DNA of 64,000 bases from Armillaria gallica (lineage: Eukaryota > Basidiomycota > Agaricomycetes > Agaricales > Physalacriaceae). The first letter of the stretch is position 1, and each line of letters begins with the position of its first letter. The DNA is taken from positions 2,542,001-2,606,000 of the forward strand of contig JBANDB010000010.1 in the NCBI GenBank assembly GCA_037576215.1. The letters are read 5' to 3'. Below, piece after piece: positions 46,662-59,160 of the stretch. A model generated the notes under the pieces. The model was given only the letters and a program-made list of their open reading frames with translations. It made no database searches and had not been told where the DNA came from. A program made the translations under genes and the position numbers.

Positions 46662-47904
46662 TCATACAATTTCAGTCGAGCGCGTTCCGTGAGATCCTGA
46701 GAAACTCTGTTCACTGGGGTTGTCAGAGCTAGTATTTCCCCCCACTGGCCAAAAGTCAATGTCTGAGATGTTCATGGACATGTTCGACTCCTTGTCACCA
46801 GGACTGGAGTTGGGGATGGCTGCAACACGTAGTATGAGGAGCGTTGGTGCGATTTCCTGTCACATAACAAAGAAACAGTCAGTCACTGAACAAAAATGAA
46901 TACAGATATCTCTTTACCCTGGCATATGGCAAGATGATATCTGCATAATCGGCAGCCATCGAATTCCTCTTCTGAACCATCAGGAACACAATTAGTGCCA
47001 GTGTGTAAATGGCGGAGGACTCAATCAGAGCACAAATGATGCTTCTGAAGAATATTAACCTATGTGCGAAGCGGACGATGCGATATACAATCAAGAGTGT
47101 GCACATGACTGTCGTGGTTAACGTTAGCAAGAGGTAGATTAACGGCCAGTTAATTTCTGCTGCAAGAACTTCAGTCTCGACGGAGTTGTGGAGGGTGTGA
47201 CTAAGGATTTGCATGATCTTCAAAGCTGAAATAGTGAGGGACAGGTATATCTGTAGACAATTAAGAGATTCACCTGTTCCAGCTATAGTAAAAAAACCCG
47301 GAAGCAATACAATTTTCCACCGACAGACCCAGAGCACCCAGCAGCGCCAAATCTACAACACGTCAATTTCACTTCCATTAACAAGATTAAATTAGTCTAC
47401 GCACAATAGTGGCATCAACAAGAAGAGTGCTTATACCATTGGAAATATGGCGAACGAAGTAGTTTGCTCTCCCCCACTTGCCATCAACCAGCAGTGCTGT
47501 GAACACAGTGCAGTGATTGTGACCATGTTCAATGAATGCGCGATGTTTGAATGCCCAATCCGTCGCAAATGTAACCGTCCTAAGAACGTACAGTGTGATG
47601 ATCACTGTACGCAGGAATGTACTCCGTATTTGCTTCGGAGGAGAGACTGTGCGGTGAGGTTAACAAATCTCCTGATCCAATCAGGATCTGTGATCGACAT
47701 ACACATAGTCCATAGAGTTATAGCTACGATGCCAGTGTATAAACCTGCAGATGGAAGTTTGAAAAGAGATGTTCAGGAGCAGAGGATGACCTCACCATGC
47801 AACAAGGCTTCTAGAAAAATATGGTTCAGATCCCTGTCAAGCCGTTCAAAAACGACCTTGGGGCTCTTATGATGCCCACAAAAGGTATGCAGATGAGTCT
47901 CCAT
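46662..47904 (-). CDS. TM10: type II seven-helix membrane protein
   Basis: From ATG at 47904 (METHLHTFCGHHKSPK) through six open exons: LEALLHG, GLYTGIVAITLWTM, SSPPKQIRSTFLRTVIIT, HISNGISTLLVDAT, IWRCWVLWVCRWKIVLL, AEINWPLIYLLLTLTTT, CTLLIVYRIVRFAHR, IESSAIYTLALIVFL, ADYADIILPYAR. The type II tail is APTLLILRVAAI followed by ESNMSMNISDID, SSDNPSEQSFSGSHGT and STEIV. The N-terminal 15 residues differ from those of TM3 and TM6. No break is seen. A TATA-like GGGTATATATATGAA lies at 47945-47959. Its type I partner TM9 is broken, so this gene survives without an intact neighbour. Confidence 0.82.
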
Positions 47905-50419
47905 CGTAGAGATAGTGATATGAGCAAGGAGACGAGCTCACTGCTTCATATATATACCCTTCTGCTGCGCTCGATTAGTATGACCGAAAGACAAGAAAGG
48001 ATTGAATGATCAATTCCATTGCCATTGAGACAAGTAACAAAAAGTCCGACATCTGGACGAAAACTGAATCAACATTGAACACCGCAAAGTTCCTATTTAC
48101 AGCGGCTGCCGTGAGCTCCTCGACAGATAGATGAGTCGAAATCTGTCGTGCCTTAGCAACGGACTGTCAGAAAAACCTCGAGGTTTGCTCGAGGTGCTAA
48201 AAATATACACTTAAACCTTGCATTTCAACAAGACAAGATTCATGCACATGACAACTGTAGCAAGGATGGAGGGATAATATAAGTGCCCATAGATTCAGGC
48301 AGCAATTAAATCGAACCTATTTTCTCCACCTTCGTCAGTATGTCCTTCGGCGGGCCCTCGCAGCATACCACATAGAGAACTTCTTTCGGATATTTCCGAG
48401 AAGGTACAGTCGCACCCACACAATGTGTGATGGTCAGGTTGAGTAATCAGATCATGAAACCGTTTGGTGATTCGTGAATGAATTTTGATTTTGATGGAAT
48501 GGCCCTGATTGTCGTCTGTCTCGCAGAAGATTAAAATACTTCGACATCAAACAAATCCACCACTAGAAGAACGCGAGGCCTATTGATTGTATTGTGGAGG
48601 GGGGTCTATAAGGAGCTCCGGCATCCCGGAGACGAACCGCTTGGCTGGACGAAGCATCTCACTTTGAGAATTTATAGCTAACTAACGTTGATGTTTCAAT
48701 GACGAGGCTAGTATGTTTTGACAGATAGACGATAAGCGCATGGACTGGGCTTAATTATCACCACAGCATTAGTACAGGCACAGTAGCCGAGCGAAGAGAG
48801 AAGGACGAAGCGGATCTGTCGTAATGATACAGCAACATTTCCCGGGTGAAATTTCAACGGAGACACCCAGCGCTTCTCAGCCTGAACGGAGAAGAAAAAT
48901 ATTAAATCGCGGGTTCAACGAAGTTCAAGGCTAGCTCGCCAATGTGCTGACCACGATATCCTCTATACTGTCCCTCGGCGTGACAGATATCCAGTGTGCC
49001 GGATGCAGAGCGGGCAGTGCCTGATGCCTAGAACGATGTAGAAAGTTCTCTCTGCAACAAGCAACGAAAGACAGGGGTGAGCGCCTCCGTAGCTGATAGA
49101 AATTTTCATTTCGGAAAGGTGAATGATAAGAAGGTAATGGCGGGCTGCTTGAAAGCCAAAACGTGGAACTTCGAAGGGGACCGTGATTGCATGCGATACG
49201 ACCCATTCCAGGTCAAATTATCGGTCGGTCCATTGTTCCTACCACTGCGCACTGCGGCGTCTCTGACATCTCCCTTGGGCTGTCCGTTCTCGACGCACTA
49301 CGGCTACTAGTGTTTTGCGCTTAAAGTTTAGCCCAACCGAAGCATAACCTTCGCTGGAATGATCCTCGATTTGCTGTACATCCGCGCCCTGTTTATTTTC
49401 TAACGCCAAATCGAGATAAAGAGTACGATGTGATACGAGCCACTACGATGCGACTGAAATTCGGACCAAGTTACTGCAGTACAACTTCTCTCTCCTCCTT
49501 CATCTCGCTGGACCAAAGTCTATTTTTCGGGGGTTACTGAAAGATCTGACAAGGCACTGATGGAGACCACGGGTGCTCATCAGCGCCCAGATAAATCAGA
49601 AAAAGTTATAAGTAGGTCGGTGTATCTTTAGAGATAAACGAAATGGAACTCTGGATTGTCTCTATGCGCAGCTGATACTGTCAGCCAGCATGGTACTGAT
49701 ACGCTTCGAAGGAAGAGATTGTCAGTTCTTCTGGGGGCCCCGAGCAGACAGCGCCTGACACCTGGAATGATCGAGTTCCTCTGCAGTGACCGGCCTACAA
49801 GGGTAAACCAATCCGTCGATGTCAGATCAGAACGGCGACTAAGAAGAACGGAATCCCAGGAGATGTACTCTTTCCACGGGCTGAAGCTAACCCATGAAGC
49901 AGACAGGAAGCTTCGGTTACACATGATACAAACGCATTCCAGTTCAGACCATCGGACCGGACCATAGTTCCCCACCACCACGTCTCTGGCATCTTCCTGG
50001 ACCTCATCGACACGAGGTGTGATTTCTGCATTAAGATAGTCCGCATTCTTTCCAATTCCTGCCTTCTCAAAGTCCTACCGTGGTTCGCCGTCGGCGTCCC
50101 AGGCCCAAGAAGGGATCATATTCTTGACGAGCTGCTCTTACTGGTCTACGATCAAAGATTCATATTGGCACCTTCTATGAGGTCCGGCCGTTTGTTGATA
50201 ATCCCGTTCCTTTCGCACCACATGATATAGTCTCGTGGGAATGCGCAGACCCTTCGCCGTTGTATTTACCGAAGTTGAATGTGTATTCGGTACCGGTTTG
50301 GGTCCTCGATGACACTTCGGTAGGGGATTTAGGCATGGCAGAGAGAGATTACGCCTCAGACAGTAAAGGAGTACAATCCGAAATGTAATGTGCCATTGAA
50401 CAGAGAGAAATCTGAAACA
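47905..50419. other. Upstream region of TM10, no recognised gene
   Basis: The part 48000-48150 resembles the upstream DNA of TM3 (6440-6560) and TM6. The part 48570-48700 resembles 56350-56470 upstream of TM12 (GGCTGGACGA, GAT(T)GTA). A short inverted repeat, CCTCGAGGTTTGCTCGAGG, lies near 48176-48202. Small ORFs at 48931-49206 and 49628-49981 are not conserved. This stretch is longer than the equivalent between TM12 and FB8, so it may hold unrecognised inserted DNA. Confidence 0.45.
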
Positions 50420-52313
50420 TGGTTACGACGCCTGTCCCCTCCATTGTCGGTGCACTTTTCTTCTCAGGTCAAGAATTATGCCCTCGAACGTCAATCTGCC
50501 TCATCTTTCGCCGTAGCCAACCAAAAACTAAGCGAACAGCTATCAACATCCAATCATGAATCGAAGGAAGAGACTCACTCATCGCGCAGGCTCTGTTATA
50601 CTCTCGATAAAACGACTCGCATTATGGCCCGATACAATGCAGCTCGAGAGTACTCTGCTTTCGAGCAGACATTCCAAGATGAACCAATCATCCGCCCAGA
50701 ACGCATCAGCTTTGACGAGTTTGACGTAGTCTTCCGTCCAGCAGCATCGTGCCTTCCTATTGTTCTGCTACGACATGCTTTACTTTGGGGAATTCAATAC
50801 ATGACTGAAAAAGCATGAGGAACACACAAAATCTCGCCAACCATGAAACTCAAACGAAGGAAGCGGCGTAGCCCCCTCATGCGCGTATTACTCCAAGCTG
50901 GTAATACTAATTTTCATCCTCAAGGACTCCCGTGGTCGTCTTCTCCGGATCACCGCTATGACAGCATCAATGATCGTTAATTTCAAGGCAGGTCATACTT
51001 GACGGCATACTATACGTACGGATCTGTTTGGTGTATGCCGGAGCTCGTCATTCCCCGTGAGATAATCATATCCGAAGGATGCGACGTCGTCTCGGCATAG
51101 AAGAGCAGCGTGATATATACTACCTAGTTCTACGCATCTTCTTCAGACAGTCCCGGTTAAAGGAACACGAGAGGACGGTACGATGAAAGTGGCCCGCGGT
51201 AACTGCTGCATCGGACGGCATGTGGACGATATCTCGGATCGGAGGTAGTTCGAAGAAATTGAGTATGGAAGGGAAGAGCGTAATCGGAGGAAGAGTCCTG
51301 CACAATCAAAGGCAATCGACGCCAACTTTCCTCCGGCTTCGATGCGGTCCGTGGTGTTCTTGAGATGAGCGTGATCTTCACTGTCGGTATAGCTACATAT
51401 TCCGCTCCGTATCCAAGGTCGAGATCGACAAGTTTCACTTGGCTACTGGCAGGAGAATGAGGATCATCTTCGAATGGAATGAACGGAACTTATACATTGA
51501 GATCTCTTGTCAGTCTCCTCGTCCTTGTAAAGACTACGTTCGCGGAAGACAGGACAAGCACTCTAAAAATATGAATGAATAACGAGACACAACATTGGAG
51601 AGACAAAGTCACCTCTCACAAGGCACCATAGAGCGCATATCTCCGAATAATGCCTAACTAGATAGGATTAGTGGTGGTGATGGTTTCCGCCGTGATCTCG
51701 AGTCGTCAAGGTACCGCGGAAAGTCGTACTCAGAGGTATTCTCGGAAAGACGGTCAATATCAACAGTGTGGCTGTATCAGTTCAGTCAGTCACGGACACG
51801 TCTAAGGTAGAGATCGGGTGCGAACTAAGACCATAGTATCAGTTGAATTTCAGGAAACAAATGCAGACTCACTGTGGACGCATACACACTGTGAATATAC
51901 GTGCCATGGAAAGAATATGGCGATCTTTTTGAGACGCCCCATAGCAGATCTACAGAGACGTTGAGTAGAGAAATGAATACAAGCAAAAACCACATACCCA
52001 GGCGGCCCCACAGTGAAGCTGACCTGGGTGCCCTCAAATAAATTTCCTCGTAGCCTTCAAGGCAGACATTGACGACTTAGACATCAGGGCTTGTTGGCAA
52101 GGACGCAAGATACAGTAGGTCCGACAGATCTGATTTTTGAAAATCTATGTTTTACATGAGTCTATGTATCAAGAGAAAAGGCGCGTACATCCACATACTG
52201 GAAATGCTGTCCATTGGCACGTCGAAGAAAGTGCCCCCCGCTGCTGCAAGCGTTTCGACTGTTAATTCGGTGGCTTCCGGTCGGAGGGTCGTTCTCTTTG
52301 TCATCCATCCCAC
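50420..52313 (-). pseudogene. FB7: decayed F-box-type gene
   Basis: The start at 52313 opens MDDKENDPPTG, like FB5's N-terminus, then shifts frame to reach GGTFFDVPMDSIS at the F-box entry. Later segments are GTYIHSVYASTVSLH (about 51865-51905), ITLFPSILNFFELPPIRD with IVHMPSDAAVT (about 51190-51290), the EDYVKLVKADAFWADDWF exon near 50660-50740, and the final DVRGHNS segment near 50490. Frames change repeatedly. It lies upstream of TM10 on the same strand, as FB2 does to TM3. The 3' limit is approximate. Confidence 0.65.
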
Positions 52314-53013
52314 ATGGCCACTGGCTCCTCGGAGATGAATAACGCGACGGAGACACAAAATACGGATCGGCGACTTCCGAGAACTTGCATCAACTAGTAT
52401 CACATGATATGCCGTTCTGTCGGCGGAAAAATCCTTGCGTCGACAGTGGGCACGGCGCTGGGAGGTATCCACCAAGTATCCACCTCAAATCCACCTAACA
52501 GCGATGAAACGATCTTCAAGTTTAGGTTCGTAATATTATCCTGCAAGTCAGTAGCTTCATCATTGATGGTGGTTCGTTCCGTGATTCCGACAGCTGTATG
52601 CTGTGTGTTAACAGTGGATGTAGATTATCCATCTTGATATAACGGCTATCTGGCTGTACACCGCTGGTATGGCAGATTCAATACATCAATTCTCACTGAC
52701 TTCGAAGGTAACATGAGCAGCGTCTACTCCCATTCGATCAGAGCGTTGAATAGGGGCGCGGCCCGCGAGTGGATGAATTGACAGATCAAAGCTCTGAGAC
52801 GATAGTAAGATATCTCGTCACGGTGATTGTTCAAGGTGTGCCATAGTACCCGTGTCTATGCTGCGACAAGGTGAAAAAATCAAGACGCATTGGATGCTTG
52901 TCCTGGAATTGCCGTCCTCTAAGGCTTAGATCTTCCATCATATTCTGCAGAGGCTGGGAATATGAGGCGAAGGTAGTGGTGCCTTTGTCGCATACTTCCC
53001 TTTAGGATCTAAA

Positions 53014-54266
53014 ATGCAGGCTCCACCGACTATTATTTCCGAAGCTGATATGAGGAGTCAGGACCACGTTTAACGTGCTTGACTCGAATTTGAACCGTCT
53101 GATTCTGCAAGCCTTACTGAATGGTTAGATCATCTTCTATTCCTGAAATATCTCTTTTAAAATCCCCTTTGTATGCGTATACACCTGCATCACAGCGATC
53201 ACTTTATGGACCATGTGTATGTCGACTATCAATCCTGACCAAATCTGGATTTTCATTCGCCTCTTAATAAGTCCTTTCTCTCAAACATTTACGAAGTAAA
53301 TTCCTGGGTACCATCATCATTACACTTTATGTTCTCTCGACGATAGCCTTCGGGAGTGCCTGGGCTTTCAAGCGCCGCGCGTTCACACAGGACGGCGACA
53401 ATTATTATAGCCTCATGTTCACAGTGCTCATGGACGACGCCCGTGGTTCAGACTAGACATCTTTCTTGGTGGTATCACCGGTGTTCTAAGCGCGTTTCTT
53501 GTCAATATCACTCTCGTACGTTTTGTCATTTAGTTCCGTCAAACAACCAGAACTGACTTGCAGATCTGACGTTGTTGGACCCTCTGGGATTACCAATGGC
53601 GAGTGGCTTCTATGCCAATAATTTTAGCCGTGGCTGGAACGTGTGAGTCTCACTACTTTCTCGACGGATATGCCTGTTCCTCAGTACCTCAGTAATGAAG
53701 ACCATGCAAATCCTGAGCGCTGTCCGCAATTTTACCCATGATCTCAGCGGGGATGCACTATTCGAAGCGGATATTGACTGGTCGCCGATCTATGCCTTTC
53801 TGACACTTGCTACAACCCTTATGTGTGCGCTCCTGATCATCTACCGCATCGTTCGGCACGCTCCGTGGATGAGCGTCTCCCGCAAAATTGTCGAGATGCT
53901 GATCGAGTCGTCCGCAATGTATTCAGTTTCCTTGATCATCTATCTTGCACTAATTTCGAAGAACTCGGAATCCAGCTACTATGCGGATATTATCGCTGCA
54001 TATGTTAGGGTGAGCTTGCGCCACTTTTTCATTTAGTCGAGGATCTGAAACTTCCCCAGGCCATCGCCCCAACGCTCCTGGTCGGACGCGTTTCAGCTCA
54101 CGCTAACACAGTCTCGCGGCGTCAAAAGATGGTGGCTACGTGGGCGAACCATCCTCCCTTGGTAGGCTGTTTTTGGGAAGAAGATCCAAACAACAGCCAC
54201 GGATGCCATTGCCCGGATGATGGTCATCAAATGCTGTCGGGATCGTCAGGCAAGGAGACTGTATAA
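53014..54266 (+). pseudogene. TM11: type I 7TM gene with stop codon and frameshifts
   Basis: Exon 1 from 53014 (MQAPPTIISEADM) is broken by an indel and a stop before FNVLDSNLNRLILQALL. Exon 3 runs FLGTIIITLYVLSTIAFGS to YYSLMFTVLMDD and then loses frame near 53441. In exon 4 the invariant Trp codon after the acceptor is TGA (ATCTGACGTTGTTGG near 53565). Exon 5 (VMKTMQILSAV..., EADIDWSPIYAFLTLATT, IESSAMYSVSLIIYL) and the C-tail (ANHPPLVGCF, KETV) remain open. It pairs convergently with TM12. Confidence 0.82.
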
Positions 54267-54853
54267 TCTCCACGTTGGCAGTGTTACCAATAGAGATATA
54301 CATTCGGTAATGGTTTCGCGTGGATCAAGATACCCCGTTTATTGACTGATGTGTCGGATTGCTGTAGGACGGTATGTTGCATTCTCAATACACATTATAG
54401 CCTCAACCATTAATTTAGAAGCGTGGTCATAAATGATATTCAGAAGAGTTAAAGTCATTCTCAGCTCATTGCTTTCTTGAAGAAGTCTTCAATAGCGAAA
54501 CAAAAAGGACGGTACAATGAATTGGGACCTTGATCAGCATTCGAAATACCCCTCTAGTTCGACGTCAACGTGGATTCCGGACGAGGGATTAGTTCCCTAC
54601 ATGAGCTCCGTTATATTGACGTCCATTTTCTCAGCTATAAACGTCGCCGAACTACCAAGGTAGAGGTAATCGAATTGAAGGCTTCAAAGGCTTTACTTGA
54701 ACAGCCGCAGGTGGAAAACAGTCTCGTGTATATACACCGTGACTTGTCCTGTATGTATCTGATTTTGACCTGTGCTACATAGCATCGCGGAAAAGACATG
54801 TCAATGAATAGGCAATTTTTCAAAAGTGAAATAACTCCACGATGGATGTCAAT

Positions 54854-56070
54854 TTATAGGACACTTGATCCACCGATATCGTCACAGCTGCTTTGATCCA
54901 TCCGCTTAGTAAAACAAATGACGGAAAAATCTCTGGAAGTAGTGCGCTCCTCGTTACTAGAACCGGAGTCCGACGTGGCCGCCACACGTAGCACCAGAAG
55001 CGTCGGTGCGATAGCCTGTTATATTATGATGAAACAATCAGCTATTGAACAAAGATTAATCCGGATATCTCCTTACCCTAACGTATGCCGCAAACAGATC
55101 TGCATAATAGGCAGCCTCCAAATTCTTCGCCACCAGTGCTAGATACACGACTAGCACCAGAGAGTACATCGCCGAGGTCTCAATCAGGGCGGTGATGATG
55201 CTTCGGAATGAGGATATCCTATGCGCAAGGCGGACAATGCGATATGTAATCAAAATTATGCATACGACGGTTGTGGCGAGCGTCATCAGGATATAGATCA
55301 ACGACCAGTTTATTTCTGCTGCGAAACGTGCGGATTTGCGGATATCATCGGTGAAATTGTGTAAATCACTGAGGATTTGCATGGTCTTCATGACTGAAAT
55401 ATTCAATCAACGCTATATCCAATGACGAAGAACAAGAGACTCACCTGTCCCGACCACAGTACATAGTATTGGTGTGAGAATCACTCGCCATTGTCGATCC
55501 CAGAGGATCCAGCAACGCCATATCTACAGTATGTCAACTTCTTTGCCATCGAGTTAACTAAGCGAGATGACGTACAGTAATAATGTCAACTAGAAGTGTG
55601 CTTATACCGCCAGTGATAGTACTGACGAGGTAATCAGCTGTATACCACGGGTTTGTCTTTTGCAGTGCTGTGTACACGCTGTAATAATTGTCGCCGTACT
55701 CAATGAATCCGCGATGCTGAAACGCCCAGTTGATCGCAAACACTATCGTCCTAAGAACATACAGCAGGATGATGATGGTACGCAGGAATGTACTGCGCAA
55801 ACACTTGGGAGAAGAGACTTTATTGCGCGGTTAACGAATCTCCTGATCCGATCAGGATTTGAAAACGACATACACATAGTCCATAAAGTGACCACTATGA
55901 TGCCGGTATACAGACCTGCGAGAGGAAGATATATAAGAAATGTCTTAGAAATAGAGAATGAACTTACCCTGCAACAAGGATTCCAGAATCAGGCAGTTCA
56001 GAGTCAGGTCAAGCTCATCAAAAACGACACTCTTATCATCCTGGGAAATGCCAGGTTGTGGAACCTCCAT
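54854..56070 (-). CDS. TM12: type II seven-helix membrane protein with altered tail
   Basis: From ATG at 56070 (MEVPQPGISQDDKSVVFDE): LESLLQG, GLYTGIIVVTLWTM, FSSPKCLRSTFLRTIII, RGFIEYGDNYYSVYTAL, TITGGISTLLVDIIT, IWRCWILWDRQWRVILTP, AEINWSLIYILMTLATT, LIDE-free YRIVRLAHR, IETSAMYSLVLVVYL, YYADLFAAYVR. The tail is APTLLVLRVAATSDSGSS, then diverges from TM3, TM6 and TM10 and stops after GGSSVL at 54854, without SESHGT or ESV. This may be a frame change in the last exon or a genuine new end. The seven-helix part is unbroken. Confidence 0.78.
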
Positions 56071-56589
56071 AGTAGATGTAAGTGGAAGATGGTGTATGAG
56101 CAAAGAGGTATGTTCATGGCTTCATATACCCAGTTTCCGCAGCCATAGATTCAGACCAACAGACAAGACAAAGATCGTAAAGAATACGGGCCAAGACATC
56201 GTCTGATAACGAATCAGGTGAGTGTTTCGACGCCAAATTTAGATGATAAACTCCTGCGGCGATCTGCGAGCCTACATAGATTTCCATAGGCATGGGCTCT
56301 GTTCTTGTTGAAGACCAAAATACTTCGAATTTTCAACAGATCTAGCACTGGATGAAGAGGCACATTGATTGTACTGCCGAAGGAAACCTATGAGTAGCCC
56401 CGGAAACCCCGAGGGGAATCGCTTGGCTGGACGAGGGATCTCATAACTTGATGGCTGACCGATTTTGGTATGCCAGTGACGGGGCTATGGGTTGAGAGAC
56501 CATCGACATGCTCGGAAACTCGAGTTGATTATCACCAGAGGTCCAGGGAGAAAAGCGACAAAGAAGAGGTGGATATGTCGTATTGATAA

Positions 56590-58649
56590 AATGAAGTTCC
56601 TCAATCAGGTAAAAAATTACGCCCGCGAACATCCATATCCACTTCTTCTTTGCCCATAGCCAATCCGTAGCTAAGCGAACAGCTATCAACACCCGTTGGT
56701 TAAATCGAAGGAAGAGACTCACTCATCACGCAGGAGCTGTGATACCTCGATAAAATGACTCGCATGATAGCCTGATACAATGCGGGCTGAAGAGTACTCT
56801 GCCATCGAGCCCAGACTCCAGGATGAACCAAGCACCCGCCGAGAAGGTATCAACTTTGACGAGCTTTATGTAGTCCTCCGTTCAGCAGCGTCGTGCTCTC
56901 CTGACACGCTTTACTTTGGGGATTTCAATATATGACGGGAAAGGAATGCAGAACACTCACGAAGTCTCGCCAAGCATGAATCCCAAACGAAGTAACCGGC
57001 GCCACCCCTTCATGCGCGTATTACTTGGAGCTGATAATCCTAGGTTTCATCGTCTGGGACTCCCGTGGCCGTCGTCTCCGGATCACCGCTATAACAGCGT
57101 CAACAACATTGTGTGTATGGCCGTTGATTTCGAGACAGGTCGCACACGATGTACTGCACCTACGGATGTGTTTGAGGTATGCTGAAGCTCGGCGTACCCG
57201 GCATGGCGCTCATATCCGAAGCCGAAGAAAGGATGCGGCAGAAGAGTGGCGTAATATACACTGACTTGATATCCAGGCCATCCCGATTCAGACCACGCCA
57301 GAGGATAGTGCAATCCTTGCAGATGAAAATGTTGCAAGCGAGCTGGACTTAGGAGGATGATCTCTTCAGGCGAGAGTGAAGAATGAATCCCGCGGGCATA
57401 GTCAATCACTCGATGCTCGTCGGAAGGTTCCCAAACCTCGGAATGAGGGATGTTTTCATCCATGATTGGATGAAAGTAGCACGCGGTGACTGTTTCATCG
57501 GACGGCATGTGGATGGTAGCTTTGATCGGAGGTAGTTTGAAGAAATTGAGTATAGAGGGAAGAGCGTAATCGGAGGAAGAGTCTTCCACAATCAAAGGCA
57601 ATCGATGTCGATGCAGTCGAGGCGTTCATGAGATAAGCGCGATCTTTACTTTAGGAATGGCTACAAATGATTCGTATTTGAGGTCCACAAGTTTCTCTTC
57701 GCGCCTGGCAGGAGAATAAGGATAATCTTTGAATATAATGTACGGAACCTACGCATTGAGATCTCCTGTCAATTCCTTGTCCTTGTGAAGCTGCGTTCGT
57801 GGAAGATGGGACAAGCACTCGGTCACACTCTAAAAATGATGAATGAATAACGAGACACGATGTTGGAGAGGCAAAGTCACCTCTCACAAGGCGCCATAGA
57901 GCTTGCTTTCGATGGTATAATCATGCTCCGTTCGTGTCGCGACAGAAGACAAGCAAAGCCTGGCATATCTTCAAATGATCCTTAACTAGATAGGATTCCT
58001 TGTGGCGATGATTTCTGTCGTGATCTATCAAGTCGTACCTGGGACAGTGACAACGATGCAGGACGTGCTCAGGAGCATTATCGGATAGGACTGTCAATAA
58101 CAGCAGCGTGTCCGCATCTGTTCAGTCACCTTCGGGAACATGTCAAAGGTCAGAGATCGGGCGCGAACTAAGACTATAGTATCAGTTGAATTTTAAGAAA
58201 TGAAGTCATGGAGACTCACTGTAGACGTGTAGACACTGTGAATATACGTGCCAGGAAAGGAATATGCCGATATTTTTGAGGCGCCCCATAGCAGGTCTAC
58301 AGAGGTGTTGAGCACAGAAATGAATACAAGCAAAAACGACATACCCAAGCGGTCCCACAGTGAAGGTGACCTGGGTGCCCTCAAAAAACTTTCCTCGCAG
58401 TCTTCGAGGGTTGACATCGACGACTTAGACATCGGGGCGTGTTGGCAAGGGCGCAAGATGCAGTAGGTCCAACGAATCCGGCGTTCGAAGATCTATGTTT
58501 CACACGAGTCCCAAGAGAAAAGGGGCATACATCCACATACTAAAATTCTGTCCATTGGCACGTCGAAGAAAGTGCCAACTCCCCTGAAAGTGTTTCGACT
58601 GTCAATTCGGTGGTTTCCGGTCATTCTCTTTCTCTGTCACGTTATTCAT
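56590..58649 (-). pseudogene. FB8: decayed F-box-type gene
   Basis: The start at 58649 opens MNNVTEKENDRKPPN and stops at once. Later segments are TYIHSVYTSTVSLH (about 58215-58255) and a long open stretch 57601-57089 with SILNFFKLPPIKATIHM and PSDETVTACYFH. The EDYIKLVKVDTF exon follows near 56830-56880, and the last exon near 56640-56600. It parallels FB7 closely in order, including the ALP-LNFF segment. It sits upstream of TM12 on the same strand. Confidence 0.65.
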
Positions 58650-58809
58650 CCAGCGGGCGTGTGGGATGGATCGGTGACTTCCGAGGACTTGCATCAACAA
58701 GAAAAGCGCCCAGACACGCTCTACGAAGGCCCGTGAGGACCGCGAAGAATGACAATGACAGCGACGAGGCAAAGACCTACCGATCAAAAGGCGCAGTAAA
58801 GCTTGAGCT

Positions 58810-59160
58810 TAATTGTATAACCGCGTTGTGTTCACTTTAGCTACCAAAGCTTGGCGCATCGCCTCACGACAGGATTCTTCGGGATGACGTTTGCTAGCGC
58901 GCTCTAGAAAGTCATCAGGGCACTGTGCAACGCAACAACTGCAGAACGCACTCAAAGGATATATCGTAATGAGGGTCGCTATAAGTAGCATCCGCTCATC
59001 AGTCCAAACGGATGCCGGAACGCGTTGAAGATCAATAATGTAGATCTTGCTGTGGCGATTGTATGTGCCACCTTTTGGGTTCGGGCATAGCTGTAGTGGC
59101 ATATATTCGCGTCCTGAGAAGGAGTCCCTGCGTGGTTGCTGATGTCGTATAGCAAAACTG
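58810..59160 (-). pseudogene. FB9: fragment of an F-box-type gene (middle exon)
   Basis: Minus-strand FCSCCVAQCPDDFLERAS with RHPEESC (about 58960-58870) matches the middle segments of FB5 (FLERAGNRRPEESC near 32098) and FB2. Only this part is present, abutting the start of FB8. It is a remnant of a further copy. Confidence 0.55.
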
